Below are positions 42,148-49,521 of a DNA stretch of 64,000 nucleotides, in pieces. The notes below the pieces were generated by a model. That model was given only the letters and a program-made list of their open reading frames with translations, made no database searches and was not told the DNA's origin. A program made the position numbers and the translations under genes. Positions within the stretch are counted from its first letter, which is position 1. The number at the start of each line of letters is the position of its first letter. The stretch covers positions 14,510 through 78,509 of the forward strand of contig JACKER010000032.1 of assembly GCA_020632925.1 (NCBI GenBank), read 5' to 3'. The stretch comes from Alphaproteobacteria bacterium (GTDB taxonomy: Bacteria > Myxococcota_A > UBA796 > GCA-2862545).

Positions 42148-43250
42148 CGGCGGACCAGGATCTGGGCGTGGACGCGGCCGGGCACCGTCTTCGACCACGC
42201 GCGCCACGCCTGCTGCGACGGGAAGGTGCCCCCGAGCCAATCGAGCTGGAACAGGTTGGGCTCGAACGCCCCGCCCGTGTCCGCGAGCACCACCAGCCGC
42301 AGGTGCTCGCCCGCGGCGTCGGTCCAGGACAGGCCGATGAGCTGGCCGAGACCGAGGTCCTGCACGTCGCCCGCCACGGCGGCGCCGGGGACGAGCGGGA
42401 TCCGCGCGACGCCGAGGATGTCGTCGACCTCGCGGAAGTACCAGAACCGGGCCTGTCGGTTCATGTCCTTCTGCTTCGGGTCGTACGGGATGGCGTTGTT
42501 CTGGTGGACGTTGAACACCCGTCGTGTGCCGTCCGGCATCACCGCGATCACGCTGCCCTGCATCAGCGCCTGGTTGGCGTGCTCGCGCGACATCCACACC
42601 AGCGGGCGCGCATGGCCTTCCGCCTCGCCGCCGGCCTCGTAGACGCCGCCGTACACGTCCATGCGGGTGTAGCGCAGGCGGAGCCCGGGCGGCCCGCCGT
42701 CGGCCTCGTCGTCGGGCAGCGCGTACAGCGCGGTGTCGCAGCCCGGGCCCTTCGCGGGGCACGCCGGCGACTCGTAGACCACGTAGTTCGTGAGCCGGAT
42801 CTGGTCGTCGGACAGCGCGATGCCGCGGTCGGAGGCCGCCACCAGGTCGGGGCGCCAGTCGAGCGCCCGCAGGTTCGACCGCAACCACGCCGGGTCGGAG
42901 AGCCGCTGGTGCTCGGCGCCCCGGTCCTCGGCCGAGACCTTCGCGATCAGCCGCAGCGTGTCGAGCACGTCGCGCAGCCCCACACCCACCTCGGCCAGGG
43001 CGCCGGTGGTCGCGAGCGGCGTCCCCTCGGCGTACTGCTCGAGGAGCTCGCGGGCGGTCTCGCGCGCGACGGCGCCCACCGCCTGCGGATCGCTCACCAC
43101 CATGGCCGTCCGGACCTCGCCGGCGACGAAGTGCTCCGCCGGCGTCACGCTGCGCCCCGTCGGCGTCGCGTCGGCGCCGAGCAGGTCGTACGCGAGTGCC
43201 GACGCTGCGACCCAGACGAGCACGCTCCCCCCTGATCGGGAATGTCGCAC
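42144..43250 (-). CDS. MltA/3D-domain-like lytic transglycosylase candidate
   Basis: The 368-residue product has an N-terminal hydrophobic segment (about 10-25). Near the C-terminus, LVVLADTGGAF followed by Asp and aromatic residues, and then LGGTF, resembles the catalytic 3D domain of MltA-type lytic transglycosylases, which cleave glycan strands. The middle lacks a recognised domain. It overlaps the amidase gene as TTGA, so two peptidoglycan enzymes are made together. The start is uncertain: GTG 43250 or GTG 43223. Confidence 0.6.
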   Translation of the reverse strand: MRHSRSGGSVLVWVAASALAYDLLGADATPTGRSVTPAEHFVAGEVRTAMVVSDPQAVGAVARETARELLEQYAEGTPLATTGALAEVGVGLRDVLDTLRLIAKVSAEDRGAEHQRLSDPAWLRSNLRALDWRPDLVAASDRGIALSDDQIRLTNYVVYESPACPAKGPGCDTALYALPDDEADGGPPGLRLRYTRMDVYGGVYEAGGEAEGHARPLVWMSREHANQALMQGSVIAVMPDGTRRVFNVHQNNAIPYDPKQKDMNRQARFWYFREVDDILGVARIPLVPGAAVAGDVQDLGLGQLIGLSWTDAAGEHLRLVVLADTGGAFEPNLFQLDWLGGTFPSQQAWRAWSKTVPGRVHAQILVRR

Positions 43251-43288
43251 AGCGCCCGGCCGTTCTCCACGTCGCCGCGTCGGCGCGA

Positions 43289-43294
43289 TAGCCT
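43289..43294 (+). promoter_or_regulatory. -10-like hexamer TAGCCT, six bases before a start codon
   Basis: TAGCCT, then CCGGCC, then the GTG at 43301. No ribosome site. The same geometry as in seven other genes of the window. Confidence 0.45.
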
Positions 43295-43300
43295 CCGGCC

Positions 43301-44704
43301 GTGGGACTCTGGCAGACCTTCCGCGAGAAGCTGGCCTGGCGCCTGCGGCACCGGGAGCGCGCGGAGCTCGTGGAGCGCGTCGAGGACCTGACCCGCGGAT
43401 GGTGGCTGTTCCGCTTGTTGCTCGGCGGGGTGCTGCTGATCGTCGGTCCGGCGATGGTGCTCGACGGCATCGTCTGGGGCGTGCCGGTGACCGCGCTGGC
43501 GCTGTTGCTGACGTTCGTGGGCACGCTGCGCCGCATGGTGCTCGCGGTGGGACGTCCGCGGGCGGCGGCCGTGCTGGCGTGGATGGACGATGCGAGCTGG
43601 GCCCGCGACCGCAAGGGCGGGTACGACGCGACGCTGGCGATCGCCGAGCGACGGGGCCTGGCGGACGCGAGTGCGGTGCTCGACCAGCGCCTGCAGGACG
43701 TCGACAAGCTGACGGCGGGCACCGTGCTCGCCTCGGGCCTGCGCGCGTTCCGGGAGGGGCGTCGGGAGGACGGGGCGCTGCTGCTCGCCCTGGTCACGGA
43801 GTTCGACCGGTCGGTCCGCCCCCCGGCGGCACACCGGCTCGCGACCGAGGCGGCGATGGCGGAGGCGGCAGCGGACGGCGACCTGACGCGGATCCTGGAG
43901 CTGCGCGACCACCCGCGCGCCGCGCGGAGCCCGCTGATCTCGCTGTTCGTGCTCGTGGCCCGGCGGGCGGCGGGGGAGGAGGTGCCGGACCTCGCGCTGC
44001 GGGTCGCCGCCCAGGTCGCCGCACCGCTGGGGAGCGCGCAGGAGCTGCTCGATCGCGCGACCCACCTCCCACCGCGCCCCTCGCGCACCCACCCCGACCC
44101 GCTGGTCTCGCTGGCCCACGTCTCCCGGCGGCCGCTGCGCTCCGAGCTGGTGGCGCTCGCGCGTCGGCTCGAGGACCACCTGGACGCCCCGGAGCGTGCG
44201 GCGGCCTTGGAGGAGCGTCGGGCGGCGCTGGGGGCCCGGATCGACCCGGTCGCTGCCGCGCGGACCGAGGTCGTGCGCCTGCTGGCGGCCCACCTCGAGC
44301 GCGCGCGGAACGACGCGGAGGACCCGGCCAACGTCCCCGCGTGCTGGGAGGAGGCGGTCCGGGCGGTGGTGGCGCGGCGAGAGGAGCGGCTGGCGGCGCT
44401 GGCGGACGAGCTCGCGTCGCGCAGCCGTCGACGCTGGGCGCTGCCGCTGGTCGAGGAGGCGCTGGCGTCGCTACGGGTCGAGCAGGCCTGTGAGGACGTC
44501 GTGGCCGCGGACCCGCGCCGCCGGCTCTCCGCGCACCTCCGCTGCTGGGGCCCGCTCGTGAACCACACGGTGTGGCTGCACAACGACCGCGGGCAGGCCA
44601 CGCTGGCGAACGCGCTGTACCGCCTGCAGCTGCGGCGTGCGAAGGCGGCCGGGCATCCGCAGGCGATCGAGCTGATGGAGAAGAACGTCGGCTGCGGCCC
44701 GTAG
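43301..44704 (+). CDS. Membrane protein with long helical cytoplasmic domain
   Basis: The 467-residue product has a short basic N-terminal helix, two close transmembrane helices (about 34-55 and 59-78) and a helical domain of about 380 residues rich in Ala, Arg, Glu and Leu. The plan is like one half of the protein at 36734-38824. It contains few distinctive motifs. Its stop is two bases from that of the haem lipoprotein gene on the other strand. Function unknown. Confidence 0.6.
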   Translation: MGLWQTFREKLAWRLRHRERAELVERVEDLTRGWWLFRLLLGGVLLIVGPAMVLDGIVWGVPVTALALLLTFVGTLRRMVLAVGRPRAAAVLAWMDDASWARDRKGGYDATLAIAERRGLADASAVLDQRLQDVDKLTAGTVLASGLRAFREGRREDGALLLALVTEFDRSVRPPAAHRLATEAAMAEAAADGDLTRILELRDHPRAARSPLISLFVLVARRAAGEEVPDLALRVAAQVAAPLGSAQELLDRATHLPPRPSRTHPDPLVSLAHVSRRPLRSELVALARRLEDHLDAPERAAALEERRAALGARIDPVAAARTEVVRLLAAHLERARNDAEDPANVPACWEEAVRAVVARREERLAALADELASRSRRRWALPLVEEALASLRVEQACEDVVAADPRRRLSAHLRCWGPLVNHTVWLHNDRGQATLANALYRLQLRRAKAAGHPQAIELMEKNVGCGP

Positions 44705-44706
44705 CG

Positions 44707-45300
44707 CTACCGACAGTGACTCTCGGCGTCGCAGGAGGTGCCGTCGACGCAGTCCTCGTCGCCCTCGCACGCGAACAGACAGGTGTCCGTGTCGCAGACG
44801 TAGGGGTCGCACGGGTAGGTCGTGCCGTCGTTGCTGGTCAGCGTGCTCGCGCCGTCGCAGGTCATCGTCGACGCGAAGCTGCCCACGTAGAGCGCGCCCG
44901 GCGCGCCGCCGATCGGGCCGCTCGCGTGGCAGGCGTTGCACCCACCGGACGGGGGGCTCGTGGGCATGCCGACGATCACGCCGTCCTTCTCGAGCTCCAT
45001 GAGGTACGGCTCCACGACCGGCGCGGCGGTGAAGAAGTTCCCCGAGCTGCTCGTGACCATCTCGATGATGGTGCCCTCGTCGTCGATGACGCGGACCGTG
45101 ACGCCGGGGGCGCCCGCGCTGCCCGACGCGTCCGTGAACACCGTGCCGGCGACCGTCCACTCGGGCGCGTCCTCGTAGGGACCGTCGGCCTTGTGGCAGG
45201 AGCGGCAGTTGTCTCCGGGGAGCATGTCGGGGCCTGGCTCGAACGGGTACTCCGACTCGTTCCCTGCGCCTCCGCAGGCGATCAACAACCAGGCGAGCAT
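44707..45300 (-). CDS. Di-haem c-type cytochrome lipoprotein, third gene of the MNIO operon
   Basis: The 197-residue product has a lipobox LIAC with Cys 9, so it should be a lipoprotein facing the periplasm or cell surface. Two haem c motifs are present: C32-R-S-C35-H36 and C121-N-A-C124-H125. Between them lies a beta-sandwich like a carboxypeptidase-regulatory domain (VAGTVFTDASG, GVTVRVIDDEG). The C-terminal tail is Cys-rich (CDPYVCDTDTC, CVDGTSC). The ATG at 45300 is inside the end of the MNIO gene, with GAGGAG five bases upstream. It would be an electron-transfer or metal-handling partner of the RiPP product; this is inference. Confidence 0.78.
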   Translation of the reverse strand: MLAWLLIACGGAGNESEYPFEPGPDMLPGDNCRSCHKADGPYEDAPEWTVAGTVFTDASGSAGAPGVTVRVIDDEGTIIEMVTSSSGNFFTAAPVVEPYLMELEKDGVIVGMPTSPPSGGCNACHASGPIGGAPGALYVGSFASTMTCDGASTLTSNDGTTYPCDPYVCDTDTCLFACEGDEDCVDGTSCDAESHCR

Positions 45301-46907
45301 CCGGTCTCCTCGTGGGCGGGGGTGGGTGGGCGCAGGCCGCTGACCTGGCCGTGGCGGGACCAGCCGCCGAGCACCTGTTGCGCGCGTGCCAGGGGCTCGG
45401 GGCTGCCCGCAAAGACGTCGCAGATGGCGGCGAACGAGGCGCCCTGCCGGGCGAGCTCGAGCGCACGGACCTCGTCGGCGCGCAGCAGGTCGTGGCGGAC
45501 CACGGTCTGCGGGCGCCAGAACACCACGCCGGCGACCTCGGCGTCGTGCTCGGTCCTCCCCCAGGCGTCCAGGATCGCGGCGTCCACGCGGACCAGCCGC
45601 AGCGACGGCACGACCACCGGCACCGCGAGCGCGAAGGTCTCGGGGGTGACGGGCGGCGGGGGCGTACGGTCCGGATCGGGCGCGAGGAGCGCCTCGGCGC
45701 CGGCGCGCTCCAGGGCCGCGACACCCGCGATCACGGGATCCTCGAGGAAGTCGGCGAAGTGGCGGCCGAGGTTCTCGAGGGCCGGGTCGTCGCTCGGGTG
45801 GGCCAGCAGGTACGCCCGCACGGTCTCCTGGAAGCGGTCCCCGAGCAGCTCCGTGGTGCGCGGGAACGAGGAGGAGAGCGCCTTGGCCTGGCGGGCGTAG
45901 AAGCCGGACACGTAGGTGTGGAGCCGCGGGCGCAGGTGCCGGTGGGGCGCGAGTCGGTCGGACAGCGCGTCCAGGGGCAGATCCTGGCGCATCGCCTCCC
46001 ACCAGGCGGCCAGATCCGCGGCGGTGCGCGGCGGCGCCTCTCCCGCGGCGGGCGCGGGCTCGGGGCGGAAGTCGATGGACACGGGGTCGTCGGGGTGGAG
46101 CTCGGCGTCGATGGCGATGGCCTTCGCCGACTCCTCCAGGACCCGCGGGAGCTCGGGCACGTCGCCGTCCCACTCCACGATCGTGGGCACCTGGCCGAAG
46201 CGCTCGCGCGCGACGCGGAACAGCGCCCACACCTCGTCGGGGACCTCGTGCGCGTGGTCGTCGAAGCGGTGCGTGCCGAGGTCGAGGTGACCGGACAGGT
46301 GGTGCTGGGCCACCCGCTCGGCGGGGATGCCGTCGAGGAAGGTCACGGGGTCGAAGCCGTGGTTGTGGGCGTTGACCACGACGTTGTTGATGTCGAGCAG
46401 GATCAGGCAGTCGGCGCGCTCGGCGACGTACCGGATCGCTTCCCACTCGGGCACCTCGTCGTGGCGCCAGGTGGCGTAGCTCGAGACGTTCTCCAGCAGG
46501 AGGCGCCGGCCCAGGCGGTCCTGGACCTGCGCGACCCGATCGGCCACCCAGTCGAGGGTGGCGCGGTCGTAGGGGAGGGGCCACAGGTCGTGCCCGCGGC
46601 CTCGCCCGGCGTCGCCGAAGCACAGGTGGTCGGAGACCCAGGCGGCGTCGATCTCGTCGGCGAGGGCCCGGACGCGATCGACGTACCCGAGGTCGATGGG
46701 CGCGAGGCCCCCGACGGACAGCGACACCCCGTGCAGCGCGACGCGCACGCCGTCCGCGCGGACCTTCTCCAGGACCTTGCGGGGACGACCCCCGCGGTCC
46801 ATGAAGTTCTCCGTGATCCCCTCGACGATCCCGCAGGGGAGGCCCCGCTCCAGGATGTCGGCGTAGTGGGGGACGCGGAGGCCGATCCCGTGGGCGGCGG
46901 CGCTCAT
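45282..46907 (-). CDS. MNIO (DUF692) oxidase fused to DUF2063 partner domain
   Basis: The 541-residue product is one chain with two parts that are usually separate. Residues 1-275 are the multinuclear non-haem iron oxidase: expected metal ligands are H59, H94, E139, D172, H207, H218 or its neighbours, and E245, in motifs ALHGVSLS, VSDHLCFG, LLLENVSSY, LDINNVVVNAHNHG and HHLSGH. Residues about 295-395 match DUF2063 (LHTYVSGFYARQAKALSSSF, LLGDRF), the leader-binding partner; a further 145 residues complete it. MNIOs modify Cys in peptides, giving thiooxazoles or related rings. The precursor gene precedes by three bases. The fusion removes the need to assemble a complex. Confidence 0.88.
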   Translation of the reverse strand: MSAAAHGIGLRVPHYADILERGLPCGIVEGITENFMDRGGRPRKVLEKVRADGVRVALHGVSLSVGGLAPIDLGYVDRVRALADEIDAAWVSDHLCFGDAGRGRGHDLWPLPYDRATLDWVADRVAQVQDRLGRRLLLENVSSYATWRHDEVPEWEAIRYVAERADCLILLDINNVVVNAHNHGFDPVTFLDGIPAERVAQHHLSGHLDLGTHRFDDHAHEVPDEVWALFRVARERFGQVPTIVEWDGDVPELPRVLEESAKAIAIDAELHPDDPVSIDFRPEPAPAAGEAPPRTAADLAAWWEAMRQDLPLDALSDRLAPHRHLRPRLHTYVSGFYARQAKALSSSFPRTTELLGDRFQETVRAYLLAHPSDDPALENLGRHFADFLEDPVIAGVAALERAGAEALLAPDPDRTPPPPVTPETFALAVPVVVPSLRLVRVDAAILDAWGRTEHDAEVAGVVFWRPQTVVRHDLLRADEVRALELARQGASFAAICDVFAGSPEPLARAQQVLGGWSRHGQVSGLRPPTPAHEETGCSPGC

Positions 46908-46910
46908 GTC

Positions 46911-47186
46911 TCAGACCTCGCCGAGCTCGGTGCCGCCCTGGTCCTGGCAGTCGCCACGGGTGGCGGAGACCCAGCCCATGCCGGCGCACTCGTTCTGGCC
47001 CTCGCAGGAGTTCTGGCCGTCGGCGCCAGCGCACTCGCCCTGACCGGCGCACTCGTTGATGCCCTCGCAGCGCACGAGCGTGTCGAGGTCGCCGTCCTCG
47101 GCGCCACCGTTGGAGCAACCGGTGGCGAGGCCGGTGGTGAAGAGCATGGCCACGGCGGCGGCGATTCCGAATCCGTTGTTCGACAT
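46911..47186 (-). CDS. Cys-rich RiPP precursor of the bufferin (BufA2-like) type
   Basis: The 91-residue product has a signal sequence with an imperfect lipobox (LATGC, Cys 24). The mature part carries two near-identical units, CEGINECAGQG at 40-50 and CEGQNECAGMG at 61-71, plus C52 and C80, so six Cys after the signal. The C-terminal GWVSATRGDCQDQGG is also typical of bufferin-type precursors as I recall them. Adjacent MNIO would oxidise the Cys of the C-E-G-x-N-E-C-A-G units. The ATG at 47186 has an excellent AAGGAGGA site. The product is probably a periplasmic metal-binding (copper?) peptide, perhaps lipid-anchored. Family assignment is inferred from motif and neighbours. Confidence 0.82.
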   Translation of the reverse strand: MSNNGFGIAAAVAMLFTTGLATGCSNGGAEDGDLDTLVRCEGINECAGQGECAGADGQNSCEGQNECAGMGWVSATRGDCQDQGGTELGEV

Positions 47187-47199
47187 GGAGTCCTCCTTG

Positions 47200-47215
47200 C
47201 ACCCGTCGTCGGGTG
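47200..47215 (-). promoter_or_regulatory. Hairpin in the 5' untranslated region of the precursor gene
   Basis: CACCCG and CGGGTG form a perfect six-base stem with an ACGA loop on the minus strand. It lies between the predicted transcription start (near 47220) and the AAGGAGGA ribosome site, close enough to affect translation of the precursor or mRNA stability. Confidence 0.45.
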
Positions 47216-47226
47216 TCGCCAGGGAA

Positions 47227-47251
47227 TCCGCCGCCCGGCCTCCGCTGTTAC
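47227..47251 (-). promoter_or_regulatory. ECF-type promoter GTAAC-N16-CGGA of the RiPP operon
   Basis: On the minus strand GTAAC (47251-47247) and CGGA (47230-47227) are 16 bases apart. The same pair at the same spacing faces the sigma-factor operon on the other side of the gap. A transcript from here would start near 47220 and carry the hairpin and the strong ribosome site of the precursor gene. I recall a very similar GTAACC-N16-CGAA consensus for Caulobacter SigF, which controls MNIO operons. Confidence 0.7.
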
Positions 47252-47402
47252 CGAGATTCTCGATCTTTCTTCGTAGACGAGGTGAAACCTGGTGAATCTG
47301 CGCACTACGGGCGTGCGGAGGCGGGGAGGGGGTGGGGAGGCCGCGGAGCGGCCGGGAATCCCAGGATTCCACGGGCCTGCCTCGTCGCTCGGGCGCCGGC
47401 GT

Positions 47403-47427
47403 GTAACAGTCCGCCCGCTCGAGCGGA
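47403..47427 (+). promoter_or_regulatory. Second copy of GTAAC-N16-CGGA, facing the sigma-factor operon
   Basis: GTAAC (47403-47407), 16 bases, CGGA (47424-47427). It is the mirror of the RiPP promoter and would allow autoregulation of the sigma factor. One difficulty: the CGGA overlaps the GGAGG ribosome site of the sigma gene, so a transcript from here would start only about six bases before the TTG codon and lack that site. Confidence 0.55.
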
Positions 47428-47439
47428 GGAAGGATCGTC

Positions 47440-47994
47440 TTGGACGAGACGGACGAGGATCTGGCGCGGCGGTACGTGGGAGGGGATTCCTCCGCGTTCG
47501 ACGCGCTGTTCCTCCGCTATCAGCCTCGGCTGAGAGCGGTGTTCGCCCGCTCGTTCTCCGACCACCAGACGGTGGAGGATCTCGTGCAGGCGACCTTCCT
47601 GAAGCTCCATCGCGGGCGCGAGCGCTACGATCCCAGCCGTCCGTTCCGCCCCTGGCTGTACACGATCGCCATGGGCCTGCGGCAGGACGAGCTCCGCCGG
47701 AGGTACCGCCTGCCCCCGACCGCGGGCGAGGAGGCGCTCGTCGGCGCGGAGGCGGAGCAGGGCGAGCCCCAGGTGCGGTTCTCCATGGAACCGAGCCTCG
47801 CCGATCGCGTTCGGGCCGCCATCGACGGGTTGCCCGAGAGCCAGCGCGTCGTCATCCAGCTGCATCGCTTCGAGCAGCTCACGTTCGAGGAGATCGCCGC
47901 GATGCTGGGTGCGTCGCCGGGGAGCGTGCGGGTGCGCGCGTCGCGCGGCTACGGTGCGTTGAGAGAGGCTCTCGCCGGCGTGGAGGCCTCATGA
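47440..47994 (+). CDS. ECF-family RNA polymerase sigma factor
   Basis: The 184-residue product has sigma region 2 (FDALFLRYQPRLRAVF, VEDLVQATFLKLH and FRPWLYTIA) and region 4 (LPESQRVVIQLHRFEQLTFEEIAAML with a helix-turn-helix), joined by a short linker, with no extra domain. The TTG at 47440 is preceded by GGAGGAAGGA. Its stop overlaps the start of the next gene as ATGA, the usual arrangement of an ECF sigma factor with its anti-sigma factor. The promoter pair in the adjacent gap makes the divergent RiPP operon its likely target. Confidence 0.9.
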   Translation: MDETDEDLARRYVGGDSSAFDALFLRYQPRLRAVFARSFSDHQTVEDLVQATFLKLHRGRERYDPSRPFRPWLYTIAMGLRQDELRRRYRLPPTAGEEALVGAEAEQGEPQVRFSMEPSLADRVRAAIDGLPESQRVVIQLHRFEQLTFEEIAAMLGASPGSVRVRASRGYGALREALAGVEAS

Positions 47995-48671
47995 CCCGCG
48001 AAGAGCAGATCCTGCGGGAGATGGCGGAGGTCCTCGGCGACCCGGACGAGGCGCGCGTGCTGCACGCCCAGCTCTCGGTCCTCGAGGACGAGCCGGCGCC
48101 GGCCCCCGCGACCGACGCGCTCGCTCGGCTGCGGCGCCAGATGGTGGTGCCGGGCTGGCTGATGCCGGCGCTGGTCGTCCTGGTCCTCGGGTCGGCGACG
48201 GCGGGACCGCTCGGCAGGGAGGGCCTGGCCGCGGCCGAGCACGTGCTCTGGATCGGGATGGTGGTCGTGTCGCTCGGGCTGTCGGCGCTGGCGGTACGGA
48301 CGCCGAAGACCGTGTTGGTCGGTGCCCTCGCGGCGGCGCTGCTCCCGGCGCTCACGCCGCCGATGCCCGGGCCGATGGACCTCGTGCACTGCGCGCGCTT
48401 CGAGCTGATGACCGCCATGCTCCCGCTCGGGTTCGCCGCGTTCGCGTCGTGGCGCAGCCAGGCGGTCTCCGGGTGGCACCTCGCGGCCTTCGCGGCGTGC
48501 GGCGCCTCGGCCGGGAACGCCGCGCTGGCCGTGCTCTGCAGCGGACACCCCACCCACGCGGGCCTCGTGGTGGCCCATGCCTCGGGCGTGTGGCTGGCGG
48601 CGCTGCTCGGTGCCGCGGTCGCCGCTCCGCGCTGGCTGCGGGCTCGCGGGGACGCTCGCGCGGACGCCTGA
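47991..48671 (+). CDS. Multi-pass membrane protein, probable anti-sigma factor
   Basis: The 226-residue product has a cytoplasmic N-terminal region of about 50 residues and six hydrophobic segments (about 54-72, 84-102, 106-122, 138-153, 162-182 and 192-213). Three Cys, C134, C170 and C183, lie in or near the membrane. The layout resembles the NrsF/DUF1109 anti-sigma proteins of Caulobacter, which hold the SigF factor and lose it when Cys residues meet heavy metals, but I cannot verify homology here. The ATGA overlap with the sigma gene supports the role. Confidence 0.65.
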   Translation: MTREEQILREMAEVLGDPDEARVLHAQLSVLEDEPAPAPATDALARLRRQMVVPGWLMPALVVLVLGSATAGPLGREGLAAAEHVLWIGMVVVSLGLSALAVRTPKTVLVGALAAALLPALTPPMPGPMDLVHCARFELMTAMLPLGFAAFASWRSQAVSGWHLAAFAACGASAGNAALAVLCSGHPTHAGLVVAHASGVWLAALLGAAVAAPRWLRARGDARADA

Positions 48672-48704
48672 CCGACGCCCGGCTACAGGGGGCCGGGAGG
48701 CGAC

Positions 48705-49505
48705 GTGTCGAAGCTGGCGATCATCGGGGGCGGCTTCATGGGCGGGGCCCTGGCCGAGGGCTTGCTGGACGCGGGGTGGCACCGCGACAGCTTCGTGGTG
48801 GCCGAGATCAGCGACGACCGGCGCGAGCGCCTGGTCCAGCACCTCAAGCTCCGCACGACGACGAGCGCCGTCGAGGCGGTGAGCCAGGCCTCGACCGTGC
48901 TGTTCGCGGTCAAGCCCCAGGGCGTGCCCGAGACGCTCCGCGCCGTGGCGCCGATCTGGCGTCCGGAGCAGCTCGCGATCAGCATCTGCGCGGGCATCCC
49001 GATCGCGCGCTTCGAGGAGGCGCTGGGCGACCGGGTGCCGGTGGTGCGCACGATGCCCAACACCCCGGCGGCGGTGGGCATGGGGGTCACGGCCCTGGCC
49101 CGCGGCCGGTACGCGACCGACCAGCACCTCGCGACCGCGTTGAACATCCTGTCGGCCGTCGGCCGGGTGGTCGTGGTGGACGAGTCGCAGATGGACGCGG
49201 TGACCGCGGTCTCCGGCACCGGCCCGGCCTACGTGTTCCTGCTCGCGGAGGCGCTGATCGACGCCGCCGTCGCGGAGGGCCTGGACCGGGAGCAGGCCCA
49301 CCTCCTCGTGGTGCAGACCTTCCTCGGCGCGTCGCACCTGCTGCGGCACGACGCCGCCGGGCCCGCCGAGCTGCGCCGCCGCGTGACCAGCCCGAACGGG
49401 ACCACCCACGCGGCGATGACGCACCTGCTGCAGAGCGGCTGGACGGACACCTTCCGCGAGGCCGTGTCCCGCGCCCGCAAGCGCTCTGAGGAGCTCGGCC
49501 GCTGA
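48705..49505 (+). CDS. proC: Pyrroline-5-carboxylate reductase
   Basis: The 266-residue product has the NADPH-binding G-G-G-F-M-G at 8-13, FAVKPQ near 67-72, RTMPNTPAAVGMG near 111-123 and the long C-terminal signature with DAVTAVSGTGPAYVF and SPNGTTHAAM. These are the features of ProC, which makes the last step of proline synthesis from glutamate. The GTG start follows GGGAGG. The gene stands apart from the sigma-factor operon (33 bases after it) and has no proline gene next to it. Confidence 0.93.
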   Translation: MSKLAIIGGGFMGGALAEGLLDAGWHRDSFVVAEISDDRRERLVQHLKLRTTTSAVEAVSQASTVLFAVKPQGVPETLRAVAPIWRPEQLAISICAGIPIARFEEALGDRVPVVRTMPNTPAAVGMGVTALARGRYATDQHLATALNILSAVGRVVVVDESQMDAVTAVSGTGPAYVFLLAEALIDAAVAEGLDREQAHLLVVQTFLGASHLLRHDAAGPAELRRRVTSPNGTTHAAMTHLLQSGWTDTFREAVSRARKRSEELGR

Positions 49506-49521
49506 GGCCTCCGCCGCGCTC

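Noticed and set aside
47292..47439. Extended reading frames through the sigma/RiPP intergenic gap
   Set aside because: The added residues are low-complexity, vary in frame, and would cover both promoter motifs and a good ribosome site.
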